Source: Nanobdellota archaeon (GTDB taxonomy: Archaea > Nanobdellota > Nanobdellia > Pacearchaeales > GW2011-AR1). From it: a stretch of 6,477 bases of DNA. Of the stretch, positions 1-5,669 are shown one piece after another (position 1 is the stretch's first letter; each line of letters opens with the position of its first letter). The notes under the pieces are model-generated. The model was given only the letters and a program-made list of their open reading frames with translations, did no database searches and was not told where the DNA came from. The position numbers were made by a program, and so were the translations under genes. The stretch covers positions 1-6,477 of the forward strand of contig JAGVIM010000151.1 of the NCBI GenBank assembly GCA_020056045.1, read 5' to 3'.

Positions 1-917
1 GCATAATTACTCTTGCTGAAAATCAAGGAAAAACAGGACAAATTCCAAATTGTGTTGATAAATGGTCAGATAGAAAACCTCATGTTGATTTTAAGACAAT
101 TGATTCTTCTCTCTGGTTTATTATTGGAAATTATATTTTCAAAAAACGATATAATGATGACAGTTTATTAAAAGAATATAAAACAAATATAGAAAAAGCT
201 TTTTTCTGGTTACAATGTCAGGACTCTGGTGAAATTGGAATGTTAACTCAACTTCCTACAAGTGATTGGCAAGATGCATTTCCCCATAGATATGGCTATA
301 CTATAAACACTCAAGCACTCTACTGTAAGGCACTTAATTTAATTTCAAAAAAAGATGAATTAACTAAATTAAAAACAATGGTTAATAATGATAAAGACGA
401 TTCTTTATGGAATAAAGAATATTATTATTCCTACAGATGGAAAAATCATGGACAATATAAAGAAATTGGTGATTGGTTTGATTCTCTTGGAAATTTACTT
501 GCAATTATTTTTGATTTAGCTGATAAAAATAGGGCTGAAAAAATATTAAATTATATTAAGAAGAATAAAATTAATGAACCCTATCCAGTTCGTACAATTT
601 ACCCTATAATAAAACCTAGAAGCAAATATTGGCAGGATTATTATTTAGACTGTGAAGCAGGAACTTCAAACCACTATTCAAATGGGGGAATTTGGGGTTA
701 TATTGGGGGATTCTATGTTCTTGCACTGATTAAAACTGGAAAATTAAAAGAAGCTGAAATTGAATTAAAAAAATTAGCAGAAAGAAATCTAAATGGTAAT
801 TTTCCAGAATGGACAAATCCAATTACAAAAGAGCATCATGGTTCACTTCAGGCCTGGGAAGCAGGAATGTATATTTTAGCCTATGAATCTTTAAAACAAG
901 AAAAAGTCCTAATCTAA
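1..917 (+). CDS. Six-hairpin glycoside hydrolase, debranching-enzyme/neutral-invertase-like (5' partial)
   Basis: The reading frame is open from base 3 to the TAA at 915-917, giving 304 visible residues; the true start lies before the window. The internal ATG at 240 is not the start, because conserved-looking sequence continues upstream (GQIPN at residues 12-16, TIDSSLWFIIG at 32-42). Other family-like stretches are SDWQDAF near 87-93, GYTINTQALY near 98-107, NGGIWGYIGGFYV at 227-239, FPEW at 267-270 and LQAWEAGMYILAYE near 282-295. This pattern of Trp- and Gly-rich helical hairpins fits (alpha/alpha)6-barrel enzymes such as amylo-alpha-1,6-glucosidase C-domains and GH100 invertases. By analogy with GH100, D34 and E269 are candidate catalytic acids (inference). 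No signal peptide can be judged. It lies 2 bases before a GH130 gene, so the two are probably co-transcribed and act on related glycans. Substrate is unknown. Confidence 0.72.
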   Translation, partial: IITLAENQGKTGQIPNCVDKWSDRKPHVDFKTIDSSLWFIIGNYIFKKRYNDDSLLKEYKTNIEKAFFWLQCQDSGEIGMLTQLPTSDWQDAFPHRYGYTINTQALYCKALNLISKKDELTKLKTMVNNDKDDSLWNKEYYYSYRWKNHGQYKEIGDWFDSLGNLLAIIFDLADKNRAEKILNYIKKNKINEPYPVRTIYPIIKPRSKYWQDYYLDCEAGTSNHYSNGGIWGYIGGFYVLALIKTGKLKEAEIELKKLAERNLNGNFPEWTNPITKEHHGSLQAWEAGMYILAYESLKQEKVLI

Positions 918-919
918 AG

Positions 920-2071
920 ATGGTAAAAGTAAAAAAAGAGTGTGTATTAATAAAACCAGAAGATTTAAAACCCTCATCTTCTGACTTTGAAATAATTGGA
1001 ACTTTTAATCCAGGAGCAGTAAGGCTTGCAAACGGAGATATAATCCTTTATGTAAGAATTTGGGAAAAATTAATCAAAACAGAAGATGATGATTATTTTT
1101 ATTCTCCAAGAATGGTTGGAAATGAGAAATATAAATTAGTTATTGATAAATTTAAAAAAAAATTAGTAGAAAATAATTCTGATTTTGATATTCAATTTAA
1201 AGATGGAACAAAAAGACTAACTTTTATTTCTCATTTAAAAAAAGTTATTTTAGATAAAACTGGATTTAAAATAAAATCTATTGATAAAAACCCCAGTTTT
1301 TTTGGGCTTAAATGGGATGGAGAATTAGGCATTGAAGATCCAAGAATTACTAAGATAAATGATTTATATGTAATGACCTATGTGGGTCTTTCAAGAAATG
1401 AAAATGTTTCAACAAATTATGCTGTTTCAAATGATTGTATAAAGTGGTTTAGAAAGGGAGTTATTTTTGATGAACAGAATAAGGATGTTGTTATGTTTCC
1501 TGAAATAATTAATAATGAATATGTTGCACTTGAAAGGCCAGAAGGAAGTTTTGAATTTTCTCATCCTCATATGTGGATGGCTTTTTCAAAAGATTTAGAA
1601 TCATGGGGAAGACAACGCCCTTTAATTATTTCAAAAAAAGAAGACTGGGATTTTGGAAAAGTTGGAGCAGGAGCACCTCCAATAAGAACTGAAAAAGGAT
1701 GGCTATTAATTTACCATGCAATTTTAACTGCTAAAAAAAAGAGAATAATGGAGGATATTATTAAAAAAATGGACATATCTGAATGCATTTCAGGTATTAT
1801 AACAAATAAAGATACACTCTATTGTGCAGGAGCTATTTTATTTGATTTAAAAGATCCAAAAAAAATAATTGCAAAATCAAAAGTTCCTATTTTATTTCCA
1901 ATAAAAAAACATGAAATAGCAAATTTTGGAGACCTTCGAGTTATTTTTCCTACAGGACTTATCCTTGATGAAAATAAAGAAGATGTTTTGATTTTTTCAG
2001 GTGCAGGAGATAGGGTTACAACAGTCAAAAAAATAGGTTTAGATAATATATTTAAGAAATTAGGTGTTTAG
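920..2071 (+). CDS. GH130 family beta-mannoside phosphorylase or hydrolase
   Basis: This 383-residue protein carries the hallmarks of GH130, a five-bladed beta-propeller family that phosphorolyses or hydrolyses beta-mannosides, usually in the cytoplasm. Visible motifs are TFNPGAVRL at 28-36 with YVR at 44-46, GIEDPRITK at 137-145 followed by YVMTYVG at 150-156, VVMFPEI at 190-196, ALERP at 203-207, HPHMWMAFS at 215-223 and GAGAPPI at 249-255 with YHA at 265-267. D140 of the EDPR motif matches the family's catalytic Asp. R142, R206 and H265 are candidates for a phosphate site, which would favour phosphorylase, but K188 sits where many phosphorylases appear to have Arg, so the reaction stays open. 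Length is normal for the family. The ATG at 920 follows the previous stop by 2 bases; only a weak purine stretch precedes it, so translational coupling is likely. There is no signal peptide. Confidence 0.9.
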   Translation: MVKVKKECVLIKPEDLKPSSSDFEIIGTFNPGAVRLANGDIILYVRIWEKLIKTEDDDYFYSPRMVGNEKYKLVIDKFKKKLVENNSDFDIQFKDGTKRLTFISHLKKVILDKTGFKIKSIDKNPSFFGLKWDGELGIEDPRITKINDLYVMTYVGLSRNENVSTNYAVSNDCIKWFRKGVIFDEQNKDVVMFPEIINNEYVALERPEGSFEFSHPHMWMAFSKDLESWGRQRPLIISKKEDWDFGKVGAGAPPIRTEKGWLLIYHAILTAKKKRIMEDIIKKMDISECISGIITNKDTLYCAGAILFDLKDPKKIIAKSKVPILFPIKKHEIANFGDLRVIFPTGLILDENKEDVLIFSGAGDRVTTVKKIGLDNIFKKLGV

Positions 2072-2165
2072 AATATTAAATTTTTCTGTCAGAACTCTGG
2101 ATAAAAGTGTCTTAGTTAGAAGAATTATCAAGATCTATTGTTAATTATTGTTAATAATAAAATAA
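2072..2165. terminator. Convergent intergenic gap with T-rich termination candidates
   Basis: This gap separates the rightward GH130 gene from the leftward YGWRIP gene. For the plus strand there is a T5 run at 2081-2085, ten bases after the GH130 stop. For the minus strand, the A-rich stretch 2151-2163 reads as broken T-runs just past that gene's stop. Archaeal termination often needs only T-rich tracts, so both are plausible, but there is no hairpin. A short tandem near-repeat (attgttaatt, attgttaata) lies around 2138-2157 and is probably AT-rich background. Confidence 0.25.
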
Positions 2166-2564
2166 TTATTCACTTACTTCGTCAATTCCAACAACATTTG
2201 GATATGATGATGAAAGAGGGATTCTCCAGCCATATTTATGAATTTTTGCCTTATGTCCTGTTAATTTCATTGCTTCTGTTTGAATATCAGAAGATCTGAA
2301 CTTAAGTCTATACCATGCATCTGTATTTTCAAAAACACCCTCATCTGTAAAAATTAAAAATTTATCTTGTTTATCATATCTTTTAACTTCAGTTCCTCTA
2401 ATTGTTGTAACAACTCCGTTTGAGGCAAAATAACTATGAAGGGGAAAATAAGTTAATAACCCTACAACTCCAGCAATGACTGCACATCCTATTCTTCCTT
2501 TTATTCTTCTTTCTAAATTTCCAGATTTATTTTTTTGTTCATTTATCATTCTATTATTTATCAC
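2166..2564 (-). CDS. Small single-pass membrane protein with YGWRIP motif (DUF1523-like)
   Basis: This 132-residue protein has a basic, polar N-terminus (residues 1-25), one hydrophobic segment at about 26-42 and an extramembrane domain from about 50 on. The domain has an IRGTEVKRYD stretch at 55-64, a KFLIFTDEGVFENTD stretch at 68-82, a KFRSSDIQ stretch at 88-95 and the signature KYGWRIPLSSSYPNVVGI at 110-127. From memory, the last two resemble DUF1523 and small phage or bacterial membrane proteins with a YGWRIPF-S-YPN ending; function is not known to me. The start is GTG at 2564-2562, preferred over the ATG at 2549 because a purine-rich AGGGAAAGAG (2580-2571) stands 6 bases upstream of the GTG. 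It has its own TATA-like promoter, so it is probably not part of the glycosyltransferase operon. Topology is likely N-in with the domain outside (positive residues before the segment). Family assignment is tentative. Confidence 0.8.
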   Translation of the reverse strand: MINNRMINEQKNKSGNLERRIKGRIGCAVIAGVVGLLTYFPLHSYFASNGVVTTIRGTEVKRYDKQDKFLIFTDEGVFENTDAWYRLKFRSSDIQTEAMKLTGHKAKIHKYGWRIPLSSSYPNVVGIDEVSE

Positions 2565-2570
2565 ACAGAA

Positions 2571-2580
2571 CTCTTTCCCT
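2571..2580 (-). promoter_or_regulatory. Shine-Dalgarno-like site deciding the GTG start
   Basis: On the minus strand this reads AGGGAAAGAG, 6 bases before the GTG at 2564. The spacing fits ribosome binding for the GTG and is too long (21 bases) for the downstream ATG at 2549. Confidence 0.45.
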
Positions 2581-2606
2581 TAGGTTTATTTTATTAGAAA
2601 TAAACT

Positions 2607-2620
2607 CCTTTTAAATATTT
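2607..2620 (-). promoter_or_regulatory. Archaeal TATA-like box for the YGWRIP membrane protein
   Basis: The minus strand reads AAATATTTAAAAGG. With the usual distance of about 25 bases, transcription would start near 2586, leaving a leader of about 22 bases that contains the ribosome binding site at 2571-2580. The geometry is coherent, although such AT-rich strings are common in this genome. Confidence 0.45.
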
Positions 2621-2650
2621 CTATGGGTCAATTTTGTCCCACTCCTATCT

Positions 2651-2660
2651 AAAAAATAAA
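2651..2660 (-). terminator. T-rich terminator candidate after the glycosyltransferase
   Basis: The minus strand reads TTTATTTTTT, 37 bases past the glycosyltransferase stop (2699-2697) and before the TATA-like box of the next minus-strand gene. No stem-loop is visible; T-tract termination is normal in archaea. Confidence 0.35.
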
Positions 2661-2696
2661 GCCATAACCCATATTTTTTAAAATTAATAATAACTT

Positions 2697-3836
2697 TTAT
2701 TTCAAATCCAATTTTTCCTTTATTATATCCAGCATCTTTTTAGAAGTTACTTTATAATCAAAGTTTTTAACAGCATGTTCTCTTGCAGCTTTTCCCATTT
2801 CTTCTCTAAGTTTTTTATCAGTCAAAAGCTTTAATGTATAATTCTTCAAGTCATCTATATTTGCTCTGTATGCAAATGTTTTTGGTTTATCAAATTTAAT
2901 TATCTGTCTAGAAGAAAAACCCATAGACGGATAAGCCCATTCTTCATTTAATAAAATTTCTTCTGCAACCTCTGCTAAAAAACCGGTTTTATTATGAACT
3001 ATTGTTTCAGCAGGTCCCCCTACATTTATAGAAATTACAGGTTTTCCACAGGCCATTGCCTCAACTTGAATCATTCCAAAACCTTCTATTCTAGATGGAG
3101 CTGCATATATATCACAGGCATTTAAAATATCTGCCATAAATTCTGGAGAAAAAATATCATCAAAAAAAATAACTTTATCTCTAATTCCTAATTCATCTAA
3201 TAATTCTTCTTCTTTTTCTCTCCATTCACTCGCAGTTTCACTAGGCCAACTCTTACAAACATATACCCAGTTTGTAAATTCCTCATTTATTTGGGCAAGT
3301 GCACGAAACATTTCCTGTGCTCCTTTTGAAGTAACTTCTCCACCCATAGTTAAAATCATAATTTCATCATCTCTTACTCCAAGCATTCTTCTTAAAGCTA
3401 AATTCATTTCCTTATCTTCTTTGGGTTTAAATAATTCAGTATCAATTCCAATATGCATTGGAATTATTTTAGAACAATCAACTCCATCTCTTTTGTAAAT
3501 ACTTCTTACCCACTCACTTGTTGTAAACATTAATTTTAATCTATTAAATTCTGTTTGATAGTTAGCTACCCATCCGTCTGCATTAAACCAAGGCACTGTA
3601 GTTACTCCAAATTTCATTGGATCCTGAAGTATTTCAGGAACATTACCCCAAAAACCAATTCCTATTGCAACATCAGGTTTGAAATGTCTTAGATAATATT
3701 CTTTTTGTATACTATTATTAAAATGGCATGGAACAGCATTAACTCCATGATATTTTAATCCTTGAAGTAAATAATATCCTTGCAAACTTTGTCCATCTGA
3801 TTCTACAGGATAAGGAAATAATACTAGGATCTTCAT
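2697..3836 (-). CDS. GT4 family glycosyltransferase (retaining, GT-B fold)
   Basis: This 379-residue protein has the two-domain GT-B layout. The N-terminal acceptor domain begins MKILVLFPYPVESDG, and the linker region GIDTELFKP at 130-138 is typical of GT4. In the donor domain, GGEVTSKG at 165-172 matches the glycine/lysine-containing sugar-nucleotide site, and ESF-like EGFGMIQVEAMACGKPVIS at 251-269 gives the E-x7-E motif (E251, E259), followed by GGPAETI and TGFLA. The C-terminal helix LREEMGKAAREHAVKNFDY (343-361) is also typical. A stretch of about 35 residues (289-324) is inserted between TGFLA and the DDLKNYTLKLL helix. There is no signal peptide or membrane segment, so it probably works at the inner membrane face or in the cytosol. 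The ATG overlaps the deacetylase stop by 4 bases (ATGA), showing translational coupling. Donor and acceptor are unknown; a GlcNAc donor is suggested only by the neighbour. Confidence 0.93.
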   Translation of the reverse strand: MKILVLFPYPVESDGQSLQGYYLLQGLKYHGVNAVPCHFNNSIQKEYYLRHFKPDVAIGIGFWGNVPEILQDPMKFGVTTVPWFNADGWVANYQTEFNRLKLMFTTSEWVRSIYKRDGVDCSKIIPMHIGIDTELFKPKEDKEMNLALRRMLGVRDDEIMILTMGGEVTSKGAQEMFRALAQINEEFTNWVYVCKSWPSETASEWREKEEELLDELGIRDKVIFFDDIFSPEFMADILNACDIYAAPSRIEGFGMIQVEAMACGKPVISINVGGPAETIVHNKTGFLAEVAEEILLNEEWAYPSMGFSSRQIIKFDKPKTFAYRANIDDLKNYTLKLLTDKKLREEMGKAAREHAVKNFDYKVTSKKMLDIIKEKLDLK

Positions 3837-4426
3837 ATTAATTTGAAACCTTCTTTATCTCTGGAGTTTCTCTCTTCAAATCCGCCTTCATGAAATCCAT
3901 ATATCATTTTTATTATCTCCTTTTTCTTTAACAACTCAATTTTATTTAAATTTATAAATTTATCTGCACTCTCTTGCACATAACAATCAAAACCTGTATC
4001 TGTGTTTTGGCTAAGTTTTTGCATGTAATCAAAGAAAAATGTTTTTTTAGATTTTAATAACCCTTTATTTAACATTTGTTTAACTGCTTTGTGTATTTCA
4101 ATATGTCTTAGATGCCCATATTCTCCATTTTCTCCATGAGTAAATATACAATCATATGTTTTATCTGAAAATTCTTTTATTCTTTTTATTACTTCATCAT
4201 CATTTAAGGGATTTAACTTTTCATCTTCTAAATCTGAAATAAAACCATTTGCATTTAATATTTTACAAACTTTAAAGAATTTTGGAGCCCTGTCTTTATC
4301 ATCTTTTCTACAAAGAGAGATTATAGTTGTATCCCATTTATCTTTGTTTCTTATGAGCATTCCACCAATCCAAATTATTTCATCATCAGGATGAGCAACA
4401 ATAACAAGCACTTTTTTCTTATTCAT
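3833..4426 (-). CDS. PIG-L/LmbE family zinc-dependent N-deacetylase
   Basis: This 197-residue protein starts with a beta strand and the family motif AHPDDE at 11-16, where H12 and D15 would bind zinc and D14 act as base. The second motif is GEYGHLRHIEIHKAV at 101-115; H105/H108 correspond to the usual HPDH, with H108 the likely third zinc ligand. Known members remove acetyl groups from GlcNAc linked to inositol, malate, lipid or antibiotic scaffolds. It is somewhat shorter than the usual 220-270 residues but both metal motifs are intact. It is the first gene of a two-gene unit with the GT4 enzyme, fitting a transfer-then-deacetylate pathway as in MshA/MshB or BshA/BshB (inference). No Shine-Dalgarno precedes the ATG at 4426; the upstream sequence is ATTCTTTTTTTT, and a TATA-like box sits about 25 bases away, so the mRNA may be leaderless. 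Substrate unknown. Confidence 0.92.
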   Translation of the reverse strand: MNKKKVLVIVAHPDDEIIWIGGMLIRNKDKWDTTIISLCRKDDKDRAPKFFKVCKILNANGFISDLEDEKLNPLNDDEVIKRIKEFSDKTYDCIFTHGENGEYGHLRHIEIHKAVKQMLNKGLLKSKKTFFFDYMQKLSQNTDTGFDCYVQESADKFINLNKIELLKKKEIIKMIYGFHEGGFEERNSRDKEGFKLI

Positions 4427-4447
4427 AAAAAAAAGAATGTTAATGAG

Positions 4448-4453
4448 TTTAAA
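4448..4453 (-). promoter_or_regulatory. TATA-like box for the deacetylase-glycosyltransferase operon
   Basis: TTTAAA, within AATTAATTTAAACTC on the minus strand, lies about 25 bases upstream of the ATG at 4426. This is the distance expected from a TATA box to the transcription start, so transcription would begin at or very near the start codon. The absence of a Shine-Dalgarno sequence agrees with a leaderless message. Confidence 0.45.
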
Positions 4454-4483
4454 TTAATTGTGATAAAGACTAAAAATTTAAGA

Positions 4484-4494
4484 AGGCTTAGCCT
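4484..4494. repeat. Short GC-rich palindrome AGGCTTAGCCT
   Basis: The arms AGGCT and AGCCT are perfectly complementary around a central T. Partial symmetry extends outward (AAGA on the left, TCTT on the right, with offset). It stands out in an otherwise AT-rich spacer, about 30 bases upstream of the deacetylase TATA-like box, where an activator or repressor could bind. A function is inference only. Confidence 0.4.
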
Positions 4495-4679
4495 AATCTT
4501 AATTTTCTTAGAATTTGTTAGTGTATATGGATGATAATTTAAGAGAGTTGAGGAGAAAAAGAGAATTTATTGAGAAAGTTGATTAAAAATTAATTTTTCA
4601 GTTTAATCTATCACTTCTTAACTAGCTGGTTTATTGAACTAATAATATTAAAGAATTTAGGTTAAATTTAGTTCTTAAA

Positions 4680-4686
4680 TTTATAA
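4680..4686 (+). promoter_or_regulatory. TATA-like box for the PfkB-aldolase operon
   Basis: TTTATAA within TTAAATTTATAAG. Transcription would begin near 4709, giving a leader of about 34 bases that carries the ribosome binding site at 4734-4738. A second similar TTAAATTTA lies 13 bases upstream. Confidence 0.5.
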
Positions 4687-4733
4687 GTTAAGAAAGGTTT
4701 TTAATAAGGAAATCCTTGTTATATTTATTAAAA

Positions 4734-4738
4734 GAGGT
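4734..4738 (+). promoter_or_regulatory. Ribosome binding site fixing the PfkB start
   Basis: GAGGT stands 4 bases before the ATG at 4743. It supports that start over the in-frame TTG at 4716, and the protein sequence MKFDIVSFGSAIID is the expected beginning of a PfkB domain. Confidence 0.65.
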
Positions 4739-4742
4739 TCCC

Positions 4743-5660
4743 ATGAAGTTTGATATTGTTAGTTTTGGAAGTGCAATAATAGATACATTTGTAAATACGG
4801 AAATTGGAGAAAAAAATCATTTCTTTAGATATCCCGCAGGTTCAAAAATTCTAATTCGTTATTTAAAATTTGACGTTGGTGGTGGTGGAACAAATACTGC
4901 CGTTGCATTTTCAAGATTTGGATTAAAAACAGGTTGTATTTGTAATGTTGGAGCTGATGAAAATGGCAATAGGATTTTAGATCTATTAAAAAAAGAAAAT
5001 GTGATGTTTCTTGGTAAAATTGATAAGTCTGGAATGACAGGCTATTCAGTTATTCTTGATAGTAAGGGGGGAGAAAGAACTATTCTTACATATAAAGGAG
5101 TTAATAACAATATAACTTTAAATGAAGTTAATCTAGGTCTTGAAACAAAATGGCTTTATTATTCATCTCTCTTGGAAAAGAGTTTTGCAACTCAAAAAAA
5201 ACTTGCAGAGATTATGCATAAAAAAGGAACAAAAATTGCTTTTAATCCTAGCAGCTATATTATTCAAAAGCTAGATTTTCTACCTATCTTGAAAATCTGT
5301 GAAGTTCTTATTGTAAATAAAGAAGAAGCAATCATGATTTGTAAGAGATTTAAAAAAAGAAGATGGAATCTATTAAAATCCCTTAATAAATTAGGTCCAA
5401 AAATTGTTCTAATAACTGATAAAGATAATCCTGCTGTTTGTTTTGATGGAAAAAATAAATATTCAATAAAACCTCATAAAAATATAAAAGTAGTTGAAAG
5501 AACAGGGGCAGGAGATGCTTTTGCATCAGGTTTTGTTGCAGGACAAATTGCAGGTTTTTCAATTCAAAAGTCCCTTGAACTTGCATTAAAAGAAAGCGAG
5601 TCAGTTATTCAATATTTTGGAGCTAAAAATAAATTACTAAAAACAAATATCAAAAAATAA
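4743..5660 (+). CDS. PfkB/ribokinase family carbohydrate kinase
   Basis: This 305-residue protein phosphorylates a sugar or sugar phosphate with a nucleotide. The N-terminal strand has FGSAIIDTF at 8-16. A substrate-side GGGGTNTAVAFSRFG at 46-60 matches the first PfkB signature, NKEEA at 192-196 is the conserved N-x-x-E site, and RTGAGDAFASGFVAG at 253-267 is the second signature with catalytic D257 and the GAG anion hole. Length is typical. The lid region includes FFRYPAGSKILIR (27-39), which from memory resembles PfkB proteins of reduced-genome archaea and bacteria rather than classical ribokinase. The adjacent fructose-bisphosphate aldolase, 9 bases downstream, makes 6-phosphofructokinase activity an attractive guess, but ribokinase, fructokinase or nucleoside kinase cannot be excluded. 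It opens an operon with its own promoter and a good ribosome binding site; an upstream in-frame TTG would add 9 residues that lack family character. Confidence 0.93.
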   Translation: MKFDIVSFGSAIIDTFVNTEIGEKNHFFRYPAGSKILIRYLKFDVGGGGTNTAVAFSRFGLKTGCICNVGADENGNRILDLLKKENVMFLGKIDKSGMTGYSVILDSKGGERTILTYKGVNNNITLNEVNLGLETKWLYYSSLLEKSFATQKKLAEIMHKKGTKIAFNPSSYIIQKLDFLPILKICEVLIVNKEEAIMICKRFKKRRWNLLKSLNKLGPKIVLITDKDNPAVCFDGKNKYSIKPHKNIKVVERTGAGDAFASGFVAGQIAGFSIQKSLELALKESESVIQYFGAKNKLLKTNIKK

Positions 5661-5669
5661 AAAAATAAA

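Larger units (their letters stand above)
4427..4742. other. Divergent intergenic region between the deacetylase and PfkB operons
   Basis: About 316 very AT-rich bases hold two outward promoters (TATA-like sites near 4450 and 4683) and a GC-rich palindrome at 4484-4494. Nested inverted repeats are also present: TTCTTAAC 4615-4622 with GTTAAGAA 4687-4694, and GAACTA 4636-4641 with TAGTTC 4669-4674. TTAAATTTA occurs directly repeated at 4662-4670 and 4675-4683. A 19-codon ATG frame (4527-4586) is present but has no ribosome binding site. I found no tRNA-like or convincing C/D-box structure. Regulation of the two operons from here is possible but not shown. Confidence 0.6.

Noticed and set aside
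240..917. Treating the ATG at 240 as the start of the first hydrolase
   Set aside because: The frame stays open to the window edge and the upstream residues (IPNCVDKW, TIDSSLWFIIG) look like conserved family sequence, so the gene is truncated by the window rather than starting at 240.
1819..2028. Minus-strand 69-residue frame inside the GH130 gene
   Set aside because: It lies fully within a well-supported gene on the other strand and shows no recognisable motifs.
2100..2165. Tandem attgttaat-type repeat as an attachment site or CRISPR-like unit
   Set aside because: Only two short imperfect copies in a simple AT-rich gap, with no integrase, spacer pattern or tRNA nearby.
4520..4600. Possible C/D-box small RNA
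   Set aside because: ATGGATGATA only partly matches a C box (RTGATGA), and no D box (CTGA) follows at a fitting distance.
4716..4742. TTG at 4716 as the PfkB start
   Set aside because: The extra residues MLYLLKEVP have no family character, and GAGGT with proper spacing points to the ATG at 4743.
5383..5586. Minus-strand 67-residue frame inside the PfkB gene
   Set aside because: Leu/Phe/Gln-rich antisense translation of AT-rich codons across the conserved GAGD region; a shadow of the real gene.
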